A stretch of DNA of 64,000 bases from an uncultured Victivallales bacterium (lineage in GTDB: Bacteria; Verrucomicrobiota; Lentisphaeria; Victivallales; UBA1829): the NCBI GenBank assembly GCA_944390795.1, contig CALXRI010000001.1:157979-221978 (forward strand). The letters are read 5' to 3'. The notes under the pieces are model-generated. The model did no database searches. It was given only the letters and a program-made list of their open reading frames with translations, and was not told where the DNA came from. Position numbers and translations under genes: made by a program. Below, piece after piece: positions 51,729 through 60,804 of the stretch (position 1 is the stretch's first letter; the number at the start of each line of letters is the position of its first letter).

Positions 51729-53552
51729 TTACCGTCCGACGAAGCTGCGGATCTCCTGTTCGGCTTTTTCCGTGACCGGCAGAAGGTAGAGAAGGAGTTT
51801 CGCGCGGGAGGCTCCCACGTAGAAATCGCGCAGGCTGAATCCCGGCGAACCGGTGACGGGCAGATCGGTCAGGAAGATGTGATCGGATTCCAGTCCCTTG
51901 AACGCATGGATCGTGCCGCCCCAGACACATGCGCCGTCCCTCCATTGCTGAAGCGTCCGGATCAGTTCGGGCATCGTGCGTTCGCGTTTTCCGTCGATTT
52001 CGCCGAGAAGCGGCGGGCGCAGGCGCGCGGCAAGCAGGGGAAGCGAACAGCGCGGATCGGTGTTTTCCCACGGGGAGAGCACGGCGATGTTCGCCGGAGA
52101 GATGCCGCCGCGCAGAAGCTCTCCGATCCGGCGCGCGAGAAATCCGGCTCTTGTTTCCGGGTCGCCGATCGCCGGATAGACTTCCGGCTGCCGGTAGCTG
52201 ATGTCGTGTCCGGCGGTTTTTTCCATGGCGCCGCTCATCCTTCGGCACATTTCCGCGATTTCGCGCGTATTCCGGCAGTTTTCGCGCAGTTCGAAGATCG
52301 TGAAACCCTCGAAGTCGCTGTCGAGACTGTTTTCAAAGATTTTCTGTTCCGGGTCGCCGAAGCAGTAGAGTTTCGAATGCGCGGGGTCGCGGAGCAGCGC
52401 GCCGAGCGCGACCGCCCAGAGCGGATCGAAATCCTGCGCCTCGTCGATGTAGACCGCATCGTAGCAGATCGTGCCGGCGTGCGCTTTGAGAAGCGCGGGA
52501 AACGCGTCCAGCCAGAAGCGTCTGCGCTCCTCTTCCGGCGCGTCGCTTCCGGGCAGGCTTTCGCCGGGCGCGAGTTTCGCGAGAAGCTCCCCGCAGAGCG
52601 TCAGGAAGGTTGTAATCTCAAGATTTGCCGGATTGTCTTCAAGCCGGAAGAAGGCGGCGAGCACTGGGCTGAAACTCAGGAGCAGGACGCGCCCGCGCTT
52701 CTCTTCCAGCAGACGCGCTTCGTTCATCGCTGCCCAGCGCGCCAGCATGGTCTTTCCGGAACCGGCGGGGCCGAACACCATGACGCGGCGGTTCCGCGTG
52801 AGGCTCGAAAGAAGACGGATCTGCTCCTCGGTCAGACGGTCCAGCAGATGCGAGTAATAGGTGTCCGTGAAGGCGCGGTAGGGTTCCAGCGTGTAGTTGT
52901 CTTCGAGAAACCGGACGACGGAATCCATTTCCTTGCGCGAGAAGGCGTTGCGCCGCATTTCGACGAGATCGCGGTCCCCGAAGAGCGTCAGCGTATGCTC
53001 CAGGCGCTTCGCCAGGGAGCGGTTCCGGACGTCGCGGACCAGATCGTATCCGGTCAGGATGATGTCGGGGTCCTGCGACGACGGCGCGGCGTTCTCCCCG
53101 GGCGTCCGCCGCGCGTTCGGGAACACGACGATGCTTCCGAAGAGACCCGGGAAGGATTTATGAATGTAGTCCTGAATCTTCCGCTTCAGTTCGAAGCGCG
53201 TGGAGCGCGCCTGGGCGAAGGGATTTCCCTCCCGGACGCGGCGGCATGCGGGATCGGAGAACCAGACGCCGTTGCGCAGACCGTAGCTTTCGCTCGCCTT
53301 GACCTCCAGCACAAGGATCCCGCAGCGCGGAATCACGACGACGAAATCGGCCTCGTGTTCAATGAGTTCTCCCGCCTTCCGCGTGAACTCGAAATTGTAG
53401 CGCACCACCCAGTCGTCCGGCAGGAGGTCGCGCAGAAGAACATAGAGCTCCTGTTCCGTTTTCCTGCCGCGGTCGAGTTCCGGACTGCCGGTTTTGCGGA
53501 ACGGCGGCGCCTTTTCGATATGGTGATTGAATTCCGGGATCATGCGCGCCAT
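51729..53552 (-). CDS. NERD-domain UvrD-type helicase/ATPase
   Basis: 607 residues. The N-terminal 170 residues are a nuclease-related domain (NERD: DFVVVIPRCGILVLEVKASESYGLRNG). A superfamily-1 helicase follows: Walker A GPAGSGKT near residue 260, DEAQD near 370, LRENCRNTREIAEM near 430 and the motif VI-like FYVGASRAK at the C-terminus. Such proteins are thought to work in DNA repair or defence. It is convergent with ispH and downstream of the pseudopilin at 53586. Confidence 0.9.
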   Translation of the reverse strand: MARMIPEFNHHIEKAPPFRKTGSPELDRGRKTEQELYVLLRDLLPDDWVVRYNFEFTRKAGELIEHEADFVVVIPRCGILVLEVKASESYGLRNGVWFSDPACRRVREGNPFAQARSTRFELKRKIQDYIHKSFPGLFGSIVVFPNARRTPGENAAPSSQDPDIILTGYDLVRDVRNRSLAKRLEHTLTLFGDRDLVEMRRNAFSRKEMDSVVRFLEDNYTLEPYRAFTDTYYSHLLDRLTEEQIRLLSSLTRNRRVMVFGPAGSGKTMLARWAAMNEARLLEEKRGRVLLLSFSPVLAAFFRLEDNPANLEITTFLTLCGELLAKLAPGESLPGSDAPEEERRRFWLDAFPALLKAHAGTICYDAVYIDEAQDFDPLWAVALGALLRDPAHSKLYCFGDPEQKIFENSLDSDFEGFTIFELRENCRNTREIAEMCRRMSGAMEKTAGHDISYRQPEVYPAIGDPETRAGFLARRIGELLRGGISPANIAVLSPWENTDPRCSLPLLAARLRPPLLGEIDGKRERTMPELIRTLQQWRDGACVWGGTIHAFKGLESDHIFLTDLPVTGSPGFSLRDFYVGASRAKLLLYLLPVTEKAEQEIRSFVGR

Positions 53553-53585
53553 GGAATATCCTCCCTGCCGGAAGAGGCGGAATGT

Positions 53586-54191
53586 TTACTGGAGATTGTT
53601 GGTGAAGTTGACGATGTCGTCGCCCTGTCCGAACTTCTTGTAATCTTCCTCGTTTTTGGAGATGTCTTCGATTTTCATATTGGAATTGATCGGAGTTCCC
53701 CCGTCGCCGAGGCATCCGTCTTCGCCCGCGGAGCCCAGATCGAACGAGGAGGTGTTGAACAGTCCCGGGCAGCGGTAGATCAGCGGATTGCCCTTCGCAT
53801 CGATGACATAGGTGCAGGTCATCTGCTTTCCAGTTCCGTCCGTGAGTTTAACATAAACTTGTCCGGTTTTCGTATGGGAGTTTTTGAAATTTTCATCAAA
53901 AAACTGCCACATGTTGTTTTTCAGAATTTCTCCTCCTGTTGCGGAAGAATCCAGTTTTACAATATCCATCACAAAAGGATTTGCGTTGGTTGCTGAATTC
54001 GGGTAATAGCCGTATTTGGTCTTATACTGCTCCAGCGCGATTTCAATCATTTTGATCACGGCCCGGTTTTTGGATTCATGCGCCTTGGTGAAGACCAGTT
54101 TTGTGACGCCGAGGGCGATGCCCGCGAGAACCGCGAGAATCGTGATCGTCGTGAGAAGTTCCACAAGCGTGAATGGATTTCTGTTTGTCAT
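53586..54191 (-). CDS. GspG-like pseudopilin
   Basis: 201 residues from the ATG at 54191. Prepilin signature NPFTLVELLTTITILAVLAGIALGVTKLV with Glu5 and a helical spine (SKNRAVIKMIEIALEQYKTKYGYYP); the C-terminal domain has two Cys pairs in TCTYVIDAKG and RCPGLF. It differs from the 49331 pseudopilin in length and tail. No secretion machinery nearby. Confidence 0.88.
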   Translation of the reverse strand: MTNRNPFTLVELLTTITILAVLAGIALGVTKLVFTKAHESKNRAVIKMIEIALEQYKTKYGYYPNSATNANPFVMDIVKLDSSATGGEILKNNMWQFFDENFKNSHTKTGQVYVKLTDGTGKQMTCTYVIDAKGNPLIYRCPGLFNTSSFDLGSAGEDGCLGDGGTPINSNMKIEDISKNEEDYKKFGQGDDIVNFTNNLQ

Positions 54192-54371
54192 GGCGTGTCC
54201 TTTTCCGTTAGACGTTTTCCCTTTTTTTCCTATTATAACACAAGATAGTTGGGATTGCAATTGCTTTTGCATTTGAAATTCCGCCGAAGACGGTTTATTT
54301 TTCTCCGAAAAAGCGCCCGTTTTGCTCCGGGCTGTCGGAAAATCAAGTTTTTTTTGAAGGAATACGGAAAG

Positions 54372-54866
54372 ATGGATTCGGAAAAATGCCCCTGCATGTC
54401 AGGCAGGAATTATGCGGACTGCTGTGAACCGGTTATCAGAGGAACGCGCAAGGCGGCGACGCCGGAGGAACTCATGCGTTCCCGCTACTCCGCCTACGCC
54501 AAGGCTGAAGTCGACCACATCATCAACTCCACGCACCGGGATCAGCGCGACAGCAACGACCGGGACGAGATCCGCAAGTGGGCGGAGAAATCCCGCTGGA
54601 ACGGTCTGGAAATCCTGCGCACCGAAGCGGGCGGACCGGACGACGACAGCGGAACCGTCGAATTCATCGCCCGTTACAGCGACCGCGGCGTGAATCTGGA
54701 GCACCACGAGATTGCCGAGTTCCGGAAGGATAAAGGCGAATGGTTCTTCTATGACGGGAAAATGGTCCCGCAGGCGCCTTACGTCCGGAACGGGGAGAAG
54801 ATCGGCAGAAATGATCCGTGTCCGTGCGGGAGCGGAAAAAAATACAAGAAGTGCTGCGGAAAGTGA
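54372..54866 (+). CDS. YchJ-family SEC-C motif protein
   Basis: 164 residues from the ATG at 54372. Two zinc-binding SEC-C-like ends: [14 protein letters not shown] at the N-terminus and [16 protein letters not shown] at the C-terminus. The domain between them ([31 protein letters not shown]) is the NTF2-like core of YchJ (UPF0225). Function unknown; SEC-C motifs often bind SecB or ribosomal partners. The next gene starts 9 bp later. Confidence 0.93.
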   Translation: MDSEKCPCMSGRNYADCCEPVIRGTRKAATPEELMRSRYSAYAKAEVDHIINSTHRDQRDSNDRDEIRKWAEKSRWNGLEILRTEAGGPDDDSGTVEFIARYSDRGVNLEHHEIAEFRKDKGEWFFYDGKMVPQAPYVRNGEKIGRNDPCPCGSGKKYKKCCGK

Positions 54867-54875
54867 GGCCGCCGT

Positions 54876-55343
54876 ATGATTTATGACGATATCGCAAACG
54901 CCTCCGTCTACCGGCTCGGTCCCGCTTTCGCCCGAGCGGTCGACTTCATCCGGAGCCTGAATGCGGACACCCCGCCGGGGCCCGTCTCCATCGACGGCGA
55001 CCGCATCACGGCGAATGTGATGACTTACGACACCGCCGACACGGTTCCCGACCGTCTGGAGGTTCACCGGAAATATGTTGACGTTCAGGCTGTGATCCGC
55101 GGAGAGGAAACCCTGTATGCCTGTTCCGGCGCGGGACTTGCCGTCCACAGCGCCTACAGCGAGAAAAACGACTGCGGCTTTCTGGTCCCGTCCGAGGAAA
55201 AACCGCTTGTGAAGCTTGCCGTGAAACCGGGCAGTTTCGCGGTTTTCTTTCCGCAGGACGCCCATATGGGAAAAGGCGCGGAGCACGCGGGAGCGCAGAA
55301 CATCCTGAAGGTGGTCGTGAAGATCGCTGTGGAACTGGTCTGA
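54876..55343 (+). CDS. YhcH/YjgK/YiaL-family protein
   Basis: 155 residues. Family (DUF386) with a cupin-like barrel: EVHRKYVDVQAVIRGEETLYACS and FAVFFPQDAHMGKG with the metal-binding His/Glu set. Members act with sugar, often N-acetylneuraminate, catabolism as putative isomerases or mutarotases. The GH13/SASA genes in this window make sialic-acid or hexose metabolism plausible. A short terminator overlaps its end. Confidence 0.9.
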   Translation: MIYDDIANASVYRLGPAFARAVDFIRSLNADTPPGPVSIDGDRITANVMTYDTADTVPDRLEVHRKYVDVQAVIRGEETLYACSGAGLAVHSAYSEKNDCGFLVPSEEKPLVKLAVKPGSFAVFFPQDAHMGKGAEHAGAQNILKVVVKIAVELV

Positions 55344-55365
55344 TCCGCGTGTCCGGATCAGTTTT
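55340..55365 (+). terminator. Short intrinsic terminator after the YhcH gene
   Basis: CTGATCCG and CGGATCAG pair over a 6-nt loop and are followed by TTTT. It overlaps the YhcH stop codon. The T-run is short, so some read-through into the heptosyltransferase gene is likely. Confidence 0.65.
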
Positions 55366-55377
55366 CATGAGGTTGTT

Positions 55378-56481
55378 ATGAGCCTGGAAGTCCTTACGCC
55401 CGATCTGGGAGAAGTTCCCGTGTTTCCCGTGACGCCCCTTGACGTTTACGACTGGAAGGACGGCGTGCTGATCCGCACCCCCAACTGGCTGGGGGATATC
55501 GTCCTGACGCTTCCTGCGATGATGGCCCTCCGGAAAATCCTGCCGGAAAAATGCGGAATTTTTGTGGCGTGTCCGAAGGTTTTCGAGCCTCTCTTTCAGG
55601 CGCTTCCGGGACTGGCGGACCGGATCGTCGGACTGCGTGACGCTCACCGCTTCCCTTCCCTTTTCGAGTTCAACTGCATTCGCGGACTGTATGCCGGCGC
55701 AGGCATCCTCTTCAACAACTCCTTCCGGGATGCCCTGTGGATGCGGGCGGCCCTGGTGCCGCGCCTGTACGGGGCGGCCGCGCGGAACCGCTCCTGGCTG
55801 CTGACGCGGGCGTTCGAGTTTCCGAAACGGCGCGACCGCGTTCTGAACCGTCCGCATCATGCCGCAAAGTATCTGGCGATGGCGGCGGCGCTCGGCGCGC
55901 CCCCCTGGGACGGAACACTGCCCGAATTCCGGATCCCCTATTCTCCGGAATGCGCTTCGGACGAGGTCCGGCGCGCGGTGGAATCCGAACATCTGCTGGC
56001 GGTCGCTCCCGGAGCGGCCTACGGCGCCGCCAAACGATGGGACACGGCCTCCTTCCGCGAGGTCTGCCGCTGGTGGATCGCGGAACGCGGGGGCGTTGTC
56101 GCCGTTCTTTCCGCGAAAGGCGAGGCGGAACTGGCGTCGGCGGCGGTCCAGGGGCTTCCCGCGGAATCCGTGATCGACCTTGCCGGAAAAACAACCCTCA
56201 CCGAACTCATGCGGATTCTGCGGAATGCCGAAATGTGTGTCGCCAACGACAGCGGCAACATGCATCTTTCGGCGGCGCTCGGGGGAAAAGGCGTGGCGCC
56301 GTTCGGTCCGACCGATCCCGCCGCGACCGCGCCGATCTCGCCCGCATGGCGGCTTCTTTTCAACAAGCGGGAATGCGCTCCCTGTTTCAGGCGGGTCTGT
56401 CCGGACGGTTCCAGAAAATGCCTTTCATGCATTTCCGCTGACGACGTCATTGCGCAGATCCGACTCCTCCTGCACGCGTGA
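55378..56481 (+). CDS. Heptosyltransferase (GT9 family)
   Basis: 367 residues. LPS core enzyme transferring ADP-heptose: IRTPNWLGDIVLTLPAM near the N-terminus, VAPGAAYGAAKRW in the ADP-heptose site, CVANDSGNMHLSAALG and FGPTDPAATAP are typical of WaaF-type enzymes. The C-terminal CAPCFRRVCPDGSRKCLSC has four or more Cys, which may bind metal. Together with waaA it points to an LPS-like outer membrane. Confidence 0.9.
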   Translation: MSLEVLTPDLGEVPVFPVTPLDVYDWKDGVLIRTPNWLGDIVLTLPAMMALRKILPEKCGIFVACPKVFEPLFQALPGLADRIVGLRDAHRFPSLFEFNCIRGLYAGAGILFNNSFRDALWMRAALVPRLYGAAARNRSWLLTRAFEFPKRRDRVLNRPHHAAKYLAMAAALGAPPWDGTLPEFRIPYSPECASDEVRRAVESEHLLAVAPGAAYGAAKRWDTASFREVCRWWIAERGGVVAVLSAKGEAELASAAVQGLPAESVIDLAGKTTLTELMRILRNAEMCVANDSGNMHLSAALGGKGVAPFGPTDPAATAPISPAWRLLFNKRECAPCFRRVCPDGSRKCLSCISADDVIAQIRLLLHA

Positions 56482-56575
56482 AACTTCCTGCGGAAAAAGC
56501 TGTCCGGGACGAAAATGTGCCCGGCGGAAATGGCTGGAAATATCGGGAAAACGCCGTCCGCCCGCCGTTTCCGGC

Positions 56576-56603
56576 TTGCATGTGCTTCTTCGCAGGCTAT
56601 CTT
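56576..56603 (+). promoter_or_regulatory. Promoter of the SASA-GH36-lactonase operon
   Basis: TTGCAT at 56576-56581 and TATCTT at 56598-56603 with a 16-bp spacer. The -10 TATCTT recurs at several promoters in the window. Confidence 0.55.
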
Positions 56604-56650
56604 AATATGATGCGCTTTTCTTCAAAACAATGGAAAATCGGGATGGAAAG

Positions 56651-58513
56651 ATGAAAATTCTGTCAGGACTTCTGGAGCAGATGGTGATCCGGCGGAACGC
56701 CGACGGCGTCAGTGAACAGCCTTTTACCGGAACATGCAGCGGCACGGGGGATGTCTTGGTCTCGGCATGGACGGAAGACGGACGGACCGTGCGGGGTCTG
56801 GTCCGGAAAGTCTGCGGGCGCGCGGGGAGGGGAACATTCAGCGGCGTCCTGAAAGGACTGCGGACCGGGGGCCCCTACCGTGTCGAGCTGACCGTCGGCA
56901 GGGAATCCGCGGCAGTTGACGGCATTCTAGTGGGAGATGTCTGGATTCTGGCCGGGCAGTCCAACATGCAGGGATGCGGCAATCTCGCCGGCGCTTTCCG
57001 GAATTCCTCTCCGATGGTGCGCGCCTACTACATGACCGATCACTGGGGATTTGCGAAAGAGCCGATCACCTGTCCGCCCGTCGCCAATGCGCCGGTGCAC
57101 TGGATTCTTTCCGGCATGGATCATCCTCAGCCCCGGAACTGGAAGAGTCCGATGCGGAAAGGCGCGGGCCCCGGCATCTCGTTTGCCAACGAAATGTTCC
57201 GTGCGACGGGCGTTCCCCAGGGCGTGATCTGCTGCGCCCACGGCGGAACCAGAATGGATCAATGGAATCCGGGCCTGAAAAAGGACGGGGACCGTTCTCT
57301 TTACGGCGCCATGCTGAACCGCGTGAAACGCAACGGCGGCCTTGTTTCCGGAGTGATCTGGTATCAGGGATGCTCCGACACGACCAAGGAGAACATTCCG
57401 CTGTTCCGGAAGCGGATGATCCGTTTTGTGAGGTCGCTCCGGAAGGATTTCAATTTTCCGGAAATGCCGTTTGTCCAGGTGCAGATATCACGCCTGATCT
57501 ACAGGGATTCCACCTCGGATGCAAACTGGACGGCGATCCGGGAGATTCAGAGAACCCTGCAGTCGTCCATCCGGAATCTTCTGACCGTGCCCGCAATCGA
57601 CCTGGAACTGGACGACGGCATTCATCTCTGCGGGAAGTCTCAGATCGTGCTGGGACGCCGCCTTGCCGAAGCCGTCCGCACGCTCCGCGGCGACAAGGAT
57701 GCGCTTCCTCCGCCGATGGAACTGCAGTCCATCCGGAAGCTGACCTTTCCGAAGATCGGCGAAGACCACTATGTCGTTTCGTTCCGGAACGTTGCCGGAA
57801 AACTGGTTTCCGAGGGCCGGCCCGCCGGATTCATGTTCAACGGAGGAACGGAGGATCTGAGCTTCCGTACGGAACTCAGGGGAAACAAGGCGATCCTCCG
57901 CTGCGGACTCGGCGCCGCAGTTCAGGACATCGGATACGGGTGCGGCGCCAATCCCTACTGCAATATTCATGACGAGGCGGGACGTTCGCTTCCGGCGTTC
58001 GCCTGGCGCACGCCCGTCCAGAAGTTTTCATTCAAGCTGTCCGGAACCACCCGGATGCAGGTGAGCGATCCGCTTTTCGGAACGGAGGATCTGGACCGGA
58101 TCGCTTATGAGGATGCCGGAAAGCTCTCTTATTCGCTGCCGCCCCAGAAGATTTCAGTGGTCCCGCAGGACAGGACAAAATATGCAAAACGGCACGGAGT
58201 GCGGTTTTTCCGTTCCCGGTTCGACGTTTCCGAACCTATGGAACTGCGTCTTCTGCTCGGATACGACGGTCCGGTCAAGCTTTTTGCCGACGGCGCCGCG
58301 GTATACCTGGACAGGAAGGGAATCAATCCGATCATTCCCGAACAGTACCATGTCGATGTAAAATGGGGAAAGGGACGGCACGAGGTGATGTTCGCACTGG
58401 CTTTGAACGGCGGCGCTGCCTGGGGAGTTTCGCTTGCCATTGTGCGCACGGATATCAGGCGTACAAAACGCAAAAGCAGTCAGGAGATTGCACTTCCTGT
58501 TGAGGTGGAGTAG
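56651..58513 (+). CDS. SASA-family (sialate O-acetylesterase-like) SGNH hydrolase
   Basis: 620 residues from the ATG at 56651; an ATG at 56630 is in frame. The catalytic Ser is in WILAGQSNMQG near residue 105, with GVICCAHGGTRMDQWNPG and SGVIWYQGCSDT as the further blocks and DGIHLCGKSQIVLGRRL as the Asp-x-x-His block. It may deacetylate sialic acids or other acetylated sugars. A second half of 250 residues is beta-rich. Gene order continues with GH36. Confidence 0.9.
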   Translation: MKILSGLLEQMVIRRNADGVSEQPFTGTCSGTGDVLVSAWTEDGRTVRGLVRKVCGRAGRGTFSGVLKGLRTGGPYRVELTVGRESAAVDGILVGDVWILAGQSNMQGCGNLAGAFRNSSPMVRAYYMTDHWGFAKEPITCPPVANAPVHWILSGMDHPQPRNWKSPMRKGAGPGISFANEMFRATGVPQGVICCAHGGTRMDQWNPGLKKDGDRSLYGAMLNRVKRNGGLVSGVIWYQGCSDTTKENIPLFRKRMIRFVRSLRKDFNFPEMPFVQVQISRLIYRDSTSDANWTAIREIQRTLQSSIRNLLTVPAIDLELDDGIHLCGKSQIVLGRRLAEAVRTLRGDKDALPPPMELQSIRKLTFPKIGEDHYVVSFRNVAGKLVSEGRPAGFMFNGGTEDLSFRTELRGNKAILRCGLGAAVQDIGYGCGANPYCNIHDEAGRSLPAFAWRTPVQKFSFKLSGTTRMQVSDPLFGTEDLDRIAYEDAGKLSYSLPPQKISVVPQDRTKYAKRHGVRFFRSRFDVSEPMELRLLLGYDGPVKLFADGAAVYLDRKGINPIIPEQYHVDVKWGKGRHEVMFALALNGGAAWGVSLAIVRTDIRRTKRKSSQEIALPVEVE

Positions 58514-58534
58514 GCACTTGCTCCTGCGGGAAAG

Positions 58535-58550
58535 GAACAGCATCCTGTTC
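58535..58550 (+). other. Small hairpin before the GH36 gene
   Basis: GAACAG-CATC-CTGTTC, six-base-pair stem in the 71-bp gap. No T-run follows. A role in processing or stability of the operon mRNA is possible. Confidence 0.45.
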
Positions 58551-58584
58551 AGAGCGGATCGTCCAAGGAGAACGAGGAGAAGAA

Positions 58585-60804
58585 ATGAATCAGTTTGAAG
58601 CTCTGCTGGACGCATGGAAATGCGGGACCCCCGCGTTTCAGCCGTTTTTTGTCACACGGGAAGGGAAAAACCTTCCCGTGTCCGTTCAAATTTCCGAAGG
58701 GTGCGGTCTGCTGCAGATCACTGCGGACTATTCCGGCGGTGCGCGGGACGATTTCTATATTGCCGCAGGTGACGGAGAACTGGTCTGCCGCCGTCTGTTC
58801 CGCTGCGGAAAGGAAAAGTCCGCCGTCTGTGAACTCGGCGTTGAATTTACGGGAATCACGTTCGGCGGCAAGCCCGCGGATGATTATTTCTATCATCTGG
58901 AAAACCCGCGCATCTATGAAAAAATGGCGATTCCCGTGGATTGCGACCGGACCTGTTCCGGCACAAAGGATACCGGTTTTGACGAACAGGCGGGCAACCG
59001 CTGGGCGGATCCCGGTGTGATCTGCGAACGCATCGGGCGTTCCCCCTATCAGCCGTTTCCCGCAATCCTTCTGAGCAATTACCGCACGGAGAGCGGACTT
59101 GTCCACGGCACGCTGAGCCAGAAAATCTTCTTTCACAACTATCTGGTTTCGCATGCGGGAAACGCAATCCGACTTGAAATCTTTTCCGGTTTCAAGGGAA
59201 TCGACGCGCTGGAGTGCGAACCCGGCAGAATTCTGGTTGATGAATGGTATCTCGGCATGACGGAACACGCCGGAGATCTGGAACGGATCTTCGAACGCTA
59301 CACGGCGGAGCTGCGCAGGCATCTTCCCCCGATGTACGGCGCAACGGAAATCAATCGCGACAACATGGTGTGGGGCTCCTGGAACGACGGCATTTTCCGC
59401 GACATTTCCGAGGAAATGATTCTCCGCGAGGCACGTTTTCTCAAGGAGAATTTCCCGACGGTCCGCTGGATTCAGGTGGATGACGGCTATGCCGTCCGTG
59501 TTCCCCCCGCGCACGGGCTCGGCATGCCTTACGAAGGGGAAGACGGCGTGGATCACAGAAAATTCCCGGAAGGGCTCCGCGCCTGCACGGACAAAATCCG
59601 TCAAACCGGTCTGCGCCCCGCGGTCTGGATCGGCGGCCTGTGCCCGAAGCACACGCCGGTTTACCGGGAGCATCCGGAATGGTTCCTCAATTACGATTAC
59701 CGCACGCCGTCTTCGGCTCCGCTGGATGTCAGTCTTCCGGAGGCGCGCGATTACATGACACACGCGCTGGATGTGTTCTTCCGCGATTACGCGTTTGAAG
59801 GGATGAAGCATGATTTCTGGAGCTATGCCTTCGAAGACAGCCGCGACCAGCTGAAAAGCAAAAACGCCTCCGCTTACGAGTGGCGCGACTGGTGGCTTAA
59901 GGAAATCCGGAAACGCATTCCGCCCGACGCCTATCTCCAGACCGGATGCGACATCGTCATGGCGAACCCGTTTCTGGGAGAATTCTTCACCAACTACAGA
60001 TACGGCATCGACATCGGAAGCGGAAACTGGGATTATGTCAAAACCAACTTTCTCTGGGGCGCCGCCTGCTTCGCCACGCATACCGGGGATCTCTTTGTGC
60101 CGAACAGCGATTCGGTCGGGCTCTTCCCCGGACTCAACGACACCGAGGCGATGTTCTGCCTCAACTACTGTCTCGTCACTCACTCGATGGTGGAGATCGC
60201 CGGAAAACTCGGCGAAGCGGATCCGGGTTCCGTGCGTTTCCAGCGCCTGAAAAAAGCGGTCTGCAATCCCAATAACGGGCAGGACGTCTTTTTCGGGGGA
60301 TACAACTACCGGGACGGGGAAAACCTGATTCCGCGCATTCTCTACTTCCGGACGCCGCACTTCAGCGCTCTGGAAAACAATCCGCTCCTTCCGCTGCGCA
60401 CCGTCGGGCTCTTCAACACGGATGATGCGGTGCGGGAAATCCGTTTTTCCCCGGAAACGCTCGGACTGCCCGCGGGCGATTATCTCCTGACCGATGTCTG
60501 GGGAAACAGCACCGTGCCTCTGACCGGCGAGGCTGTTTTTGAAATTGAAGCGCATGGAAGCCGTCTTCTTGCCGTCTCCTCCGCCGCGACGGGCAGACTT
60601 CTGGATGCGAACATGCGGATCACCGGCTGTTCGGAGGCGGAAATCGAATTTGATTATCCCGGCGACGCGGAGCTCTTTTTCACGAAAGCGCCGTCGAAAC
60701 TCTTCTTCCGCGGAAAGGATCTTCCGTTCCGGGCGGAAAACGGAAACGGAAGTGTGAAAGTCACCTTCCGCGTTCCCGAAAAAGGAGCTGTGACACTGCA
60801 ATGA
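58585..60804 (+). CDS. GH36-type alpha-galactosidase-like enzyme
   Basis: 739 residues. Retaining glycosidase of clan GH-D. The nucleophile is the Asp of GMKHDFW (K-x-D) near residue 410 and the acid/base Asp is probably in IDIGSGNWD near 480. RWIQVDDGYAV is the conserved (beta/alpha)8 segment and the C-terminal domain (GDYLLTDVWGN, AHGSRLLAVSS) is usual. No signal peptide. RBS GGAGAACGAGGAGAAG. Exact substrate (galactose or N-acetylgalactosamine) is not deducible. The next gene overlaps by ATGA. Confidence 0.9.
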   Translation: MNQFEALLDAWKCGTPAFQPFFVTREGKNLPVSVQISEGCGLLQITADYSGGARDDFYIAAGDGELVCRRLFRCGKEKSAVCELGVEFTGITFGGKPADDYFYHLENPRIYEKMAIPVDCDRTCSGTKDTGFDEQAGNRWADPGVICERIGRSPYQPFPAILLSNYRTESGLVHGTLSQKIFFHNYLVSHAGNAIRLEIFSGFKGIDALECEPGRILVDEWYLGMTEHAGDLERIFERYTAELRRHLPPMYGATEINRDNMVWGSWNDGIFRDISEEMILREARFLKENFPTVRWIQVDDGYAVRVPPAHGLGMPYEGEDGVDHRKFPEGLRACTDKIRQTGLRPAVWIGGLCPKHTPVYREHPEWFLNYDYRTPSSAPLDVSLPEARDYMTHALDVFFRDYAFEGMKHDFWSYAFEDSRDQLKSKNASAYEWRDWWLKEIRKRIPPDAYLQTGCDIVMANPFLGEFFTNYRYGIDIGSGNWDYVKTNFLWGAACFATHTGDLFVPNSDSVGLFPGLNDTEAMFCLNYCLVTHSMVEIAGKLGEADPGSVRFQRLKKAVCNPNNGQDVFFGGYNYRDGENLIPRILYFRTPHFSALENNPLLPLRTVGLFNTDDAVREIRFSPETLGLPAGDYLLTDVWGNSTVPLTGEAVFEIEAHGSRLLAVSSAATGRLLDANMRITGCSEAEIEFDYPGDAELFFTKAPSKLFFRGKDLPFRAENGNGSVKVTFRVPEKGAVTLQ

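Noticed and set aside
51879..53996. A 705-codon open frame on the plus strand
   Set aside because: It is antisense to the NERD-helicase, which has intact Walker and DEAQD motifs, and it runs across into the pseudopilin gene.
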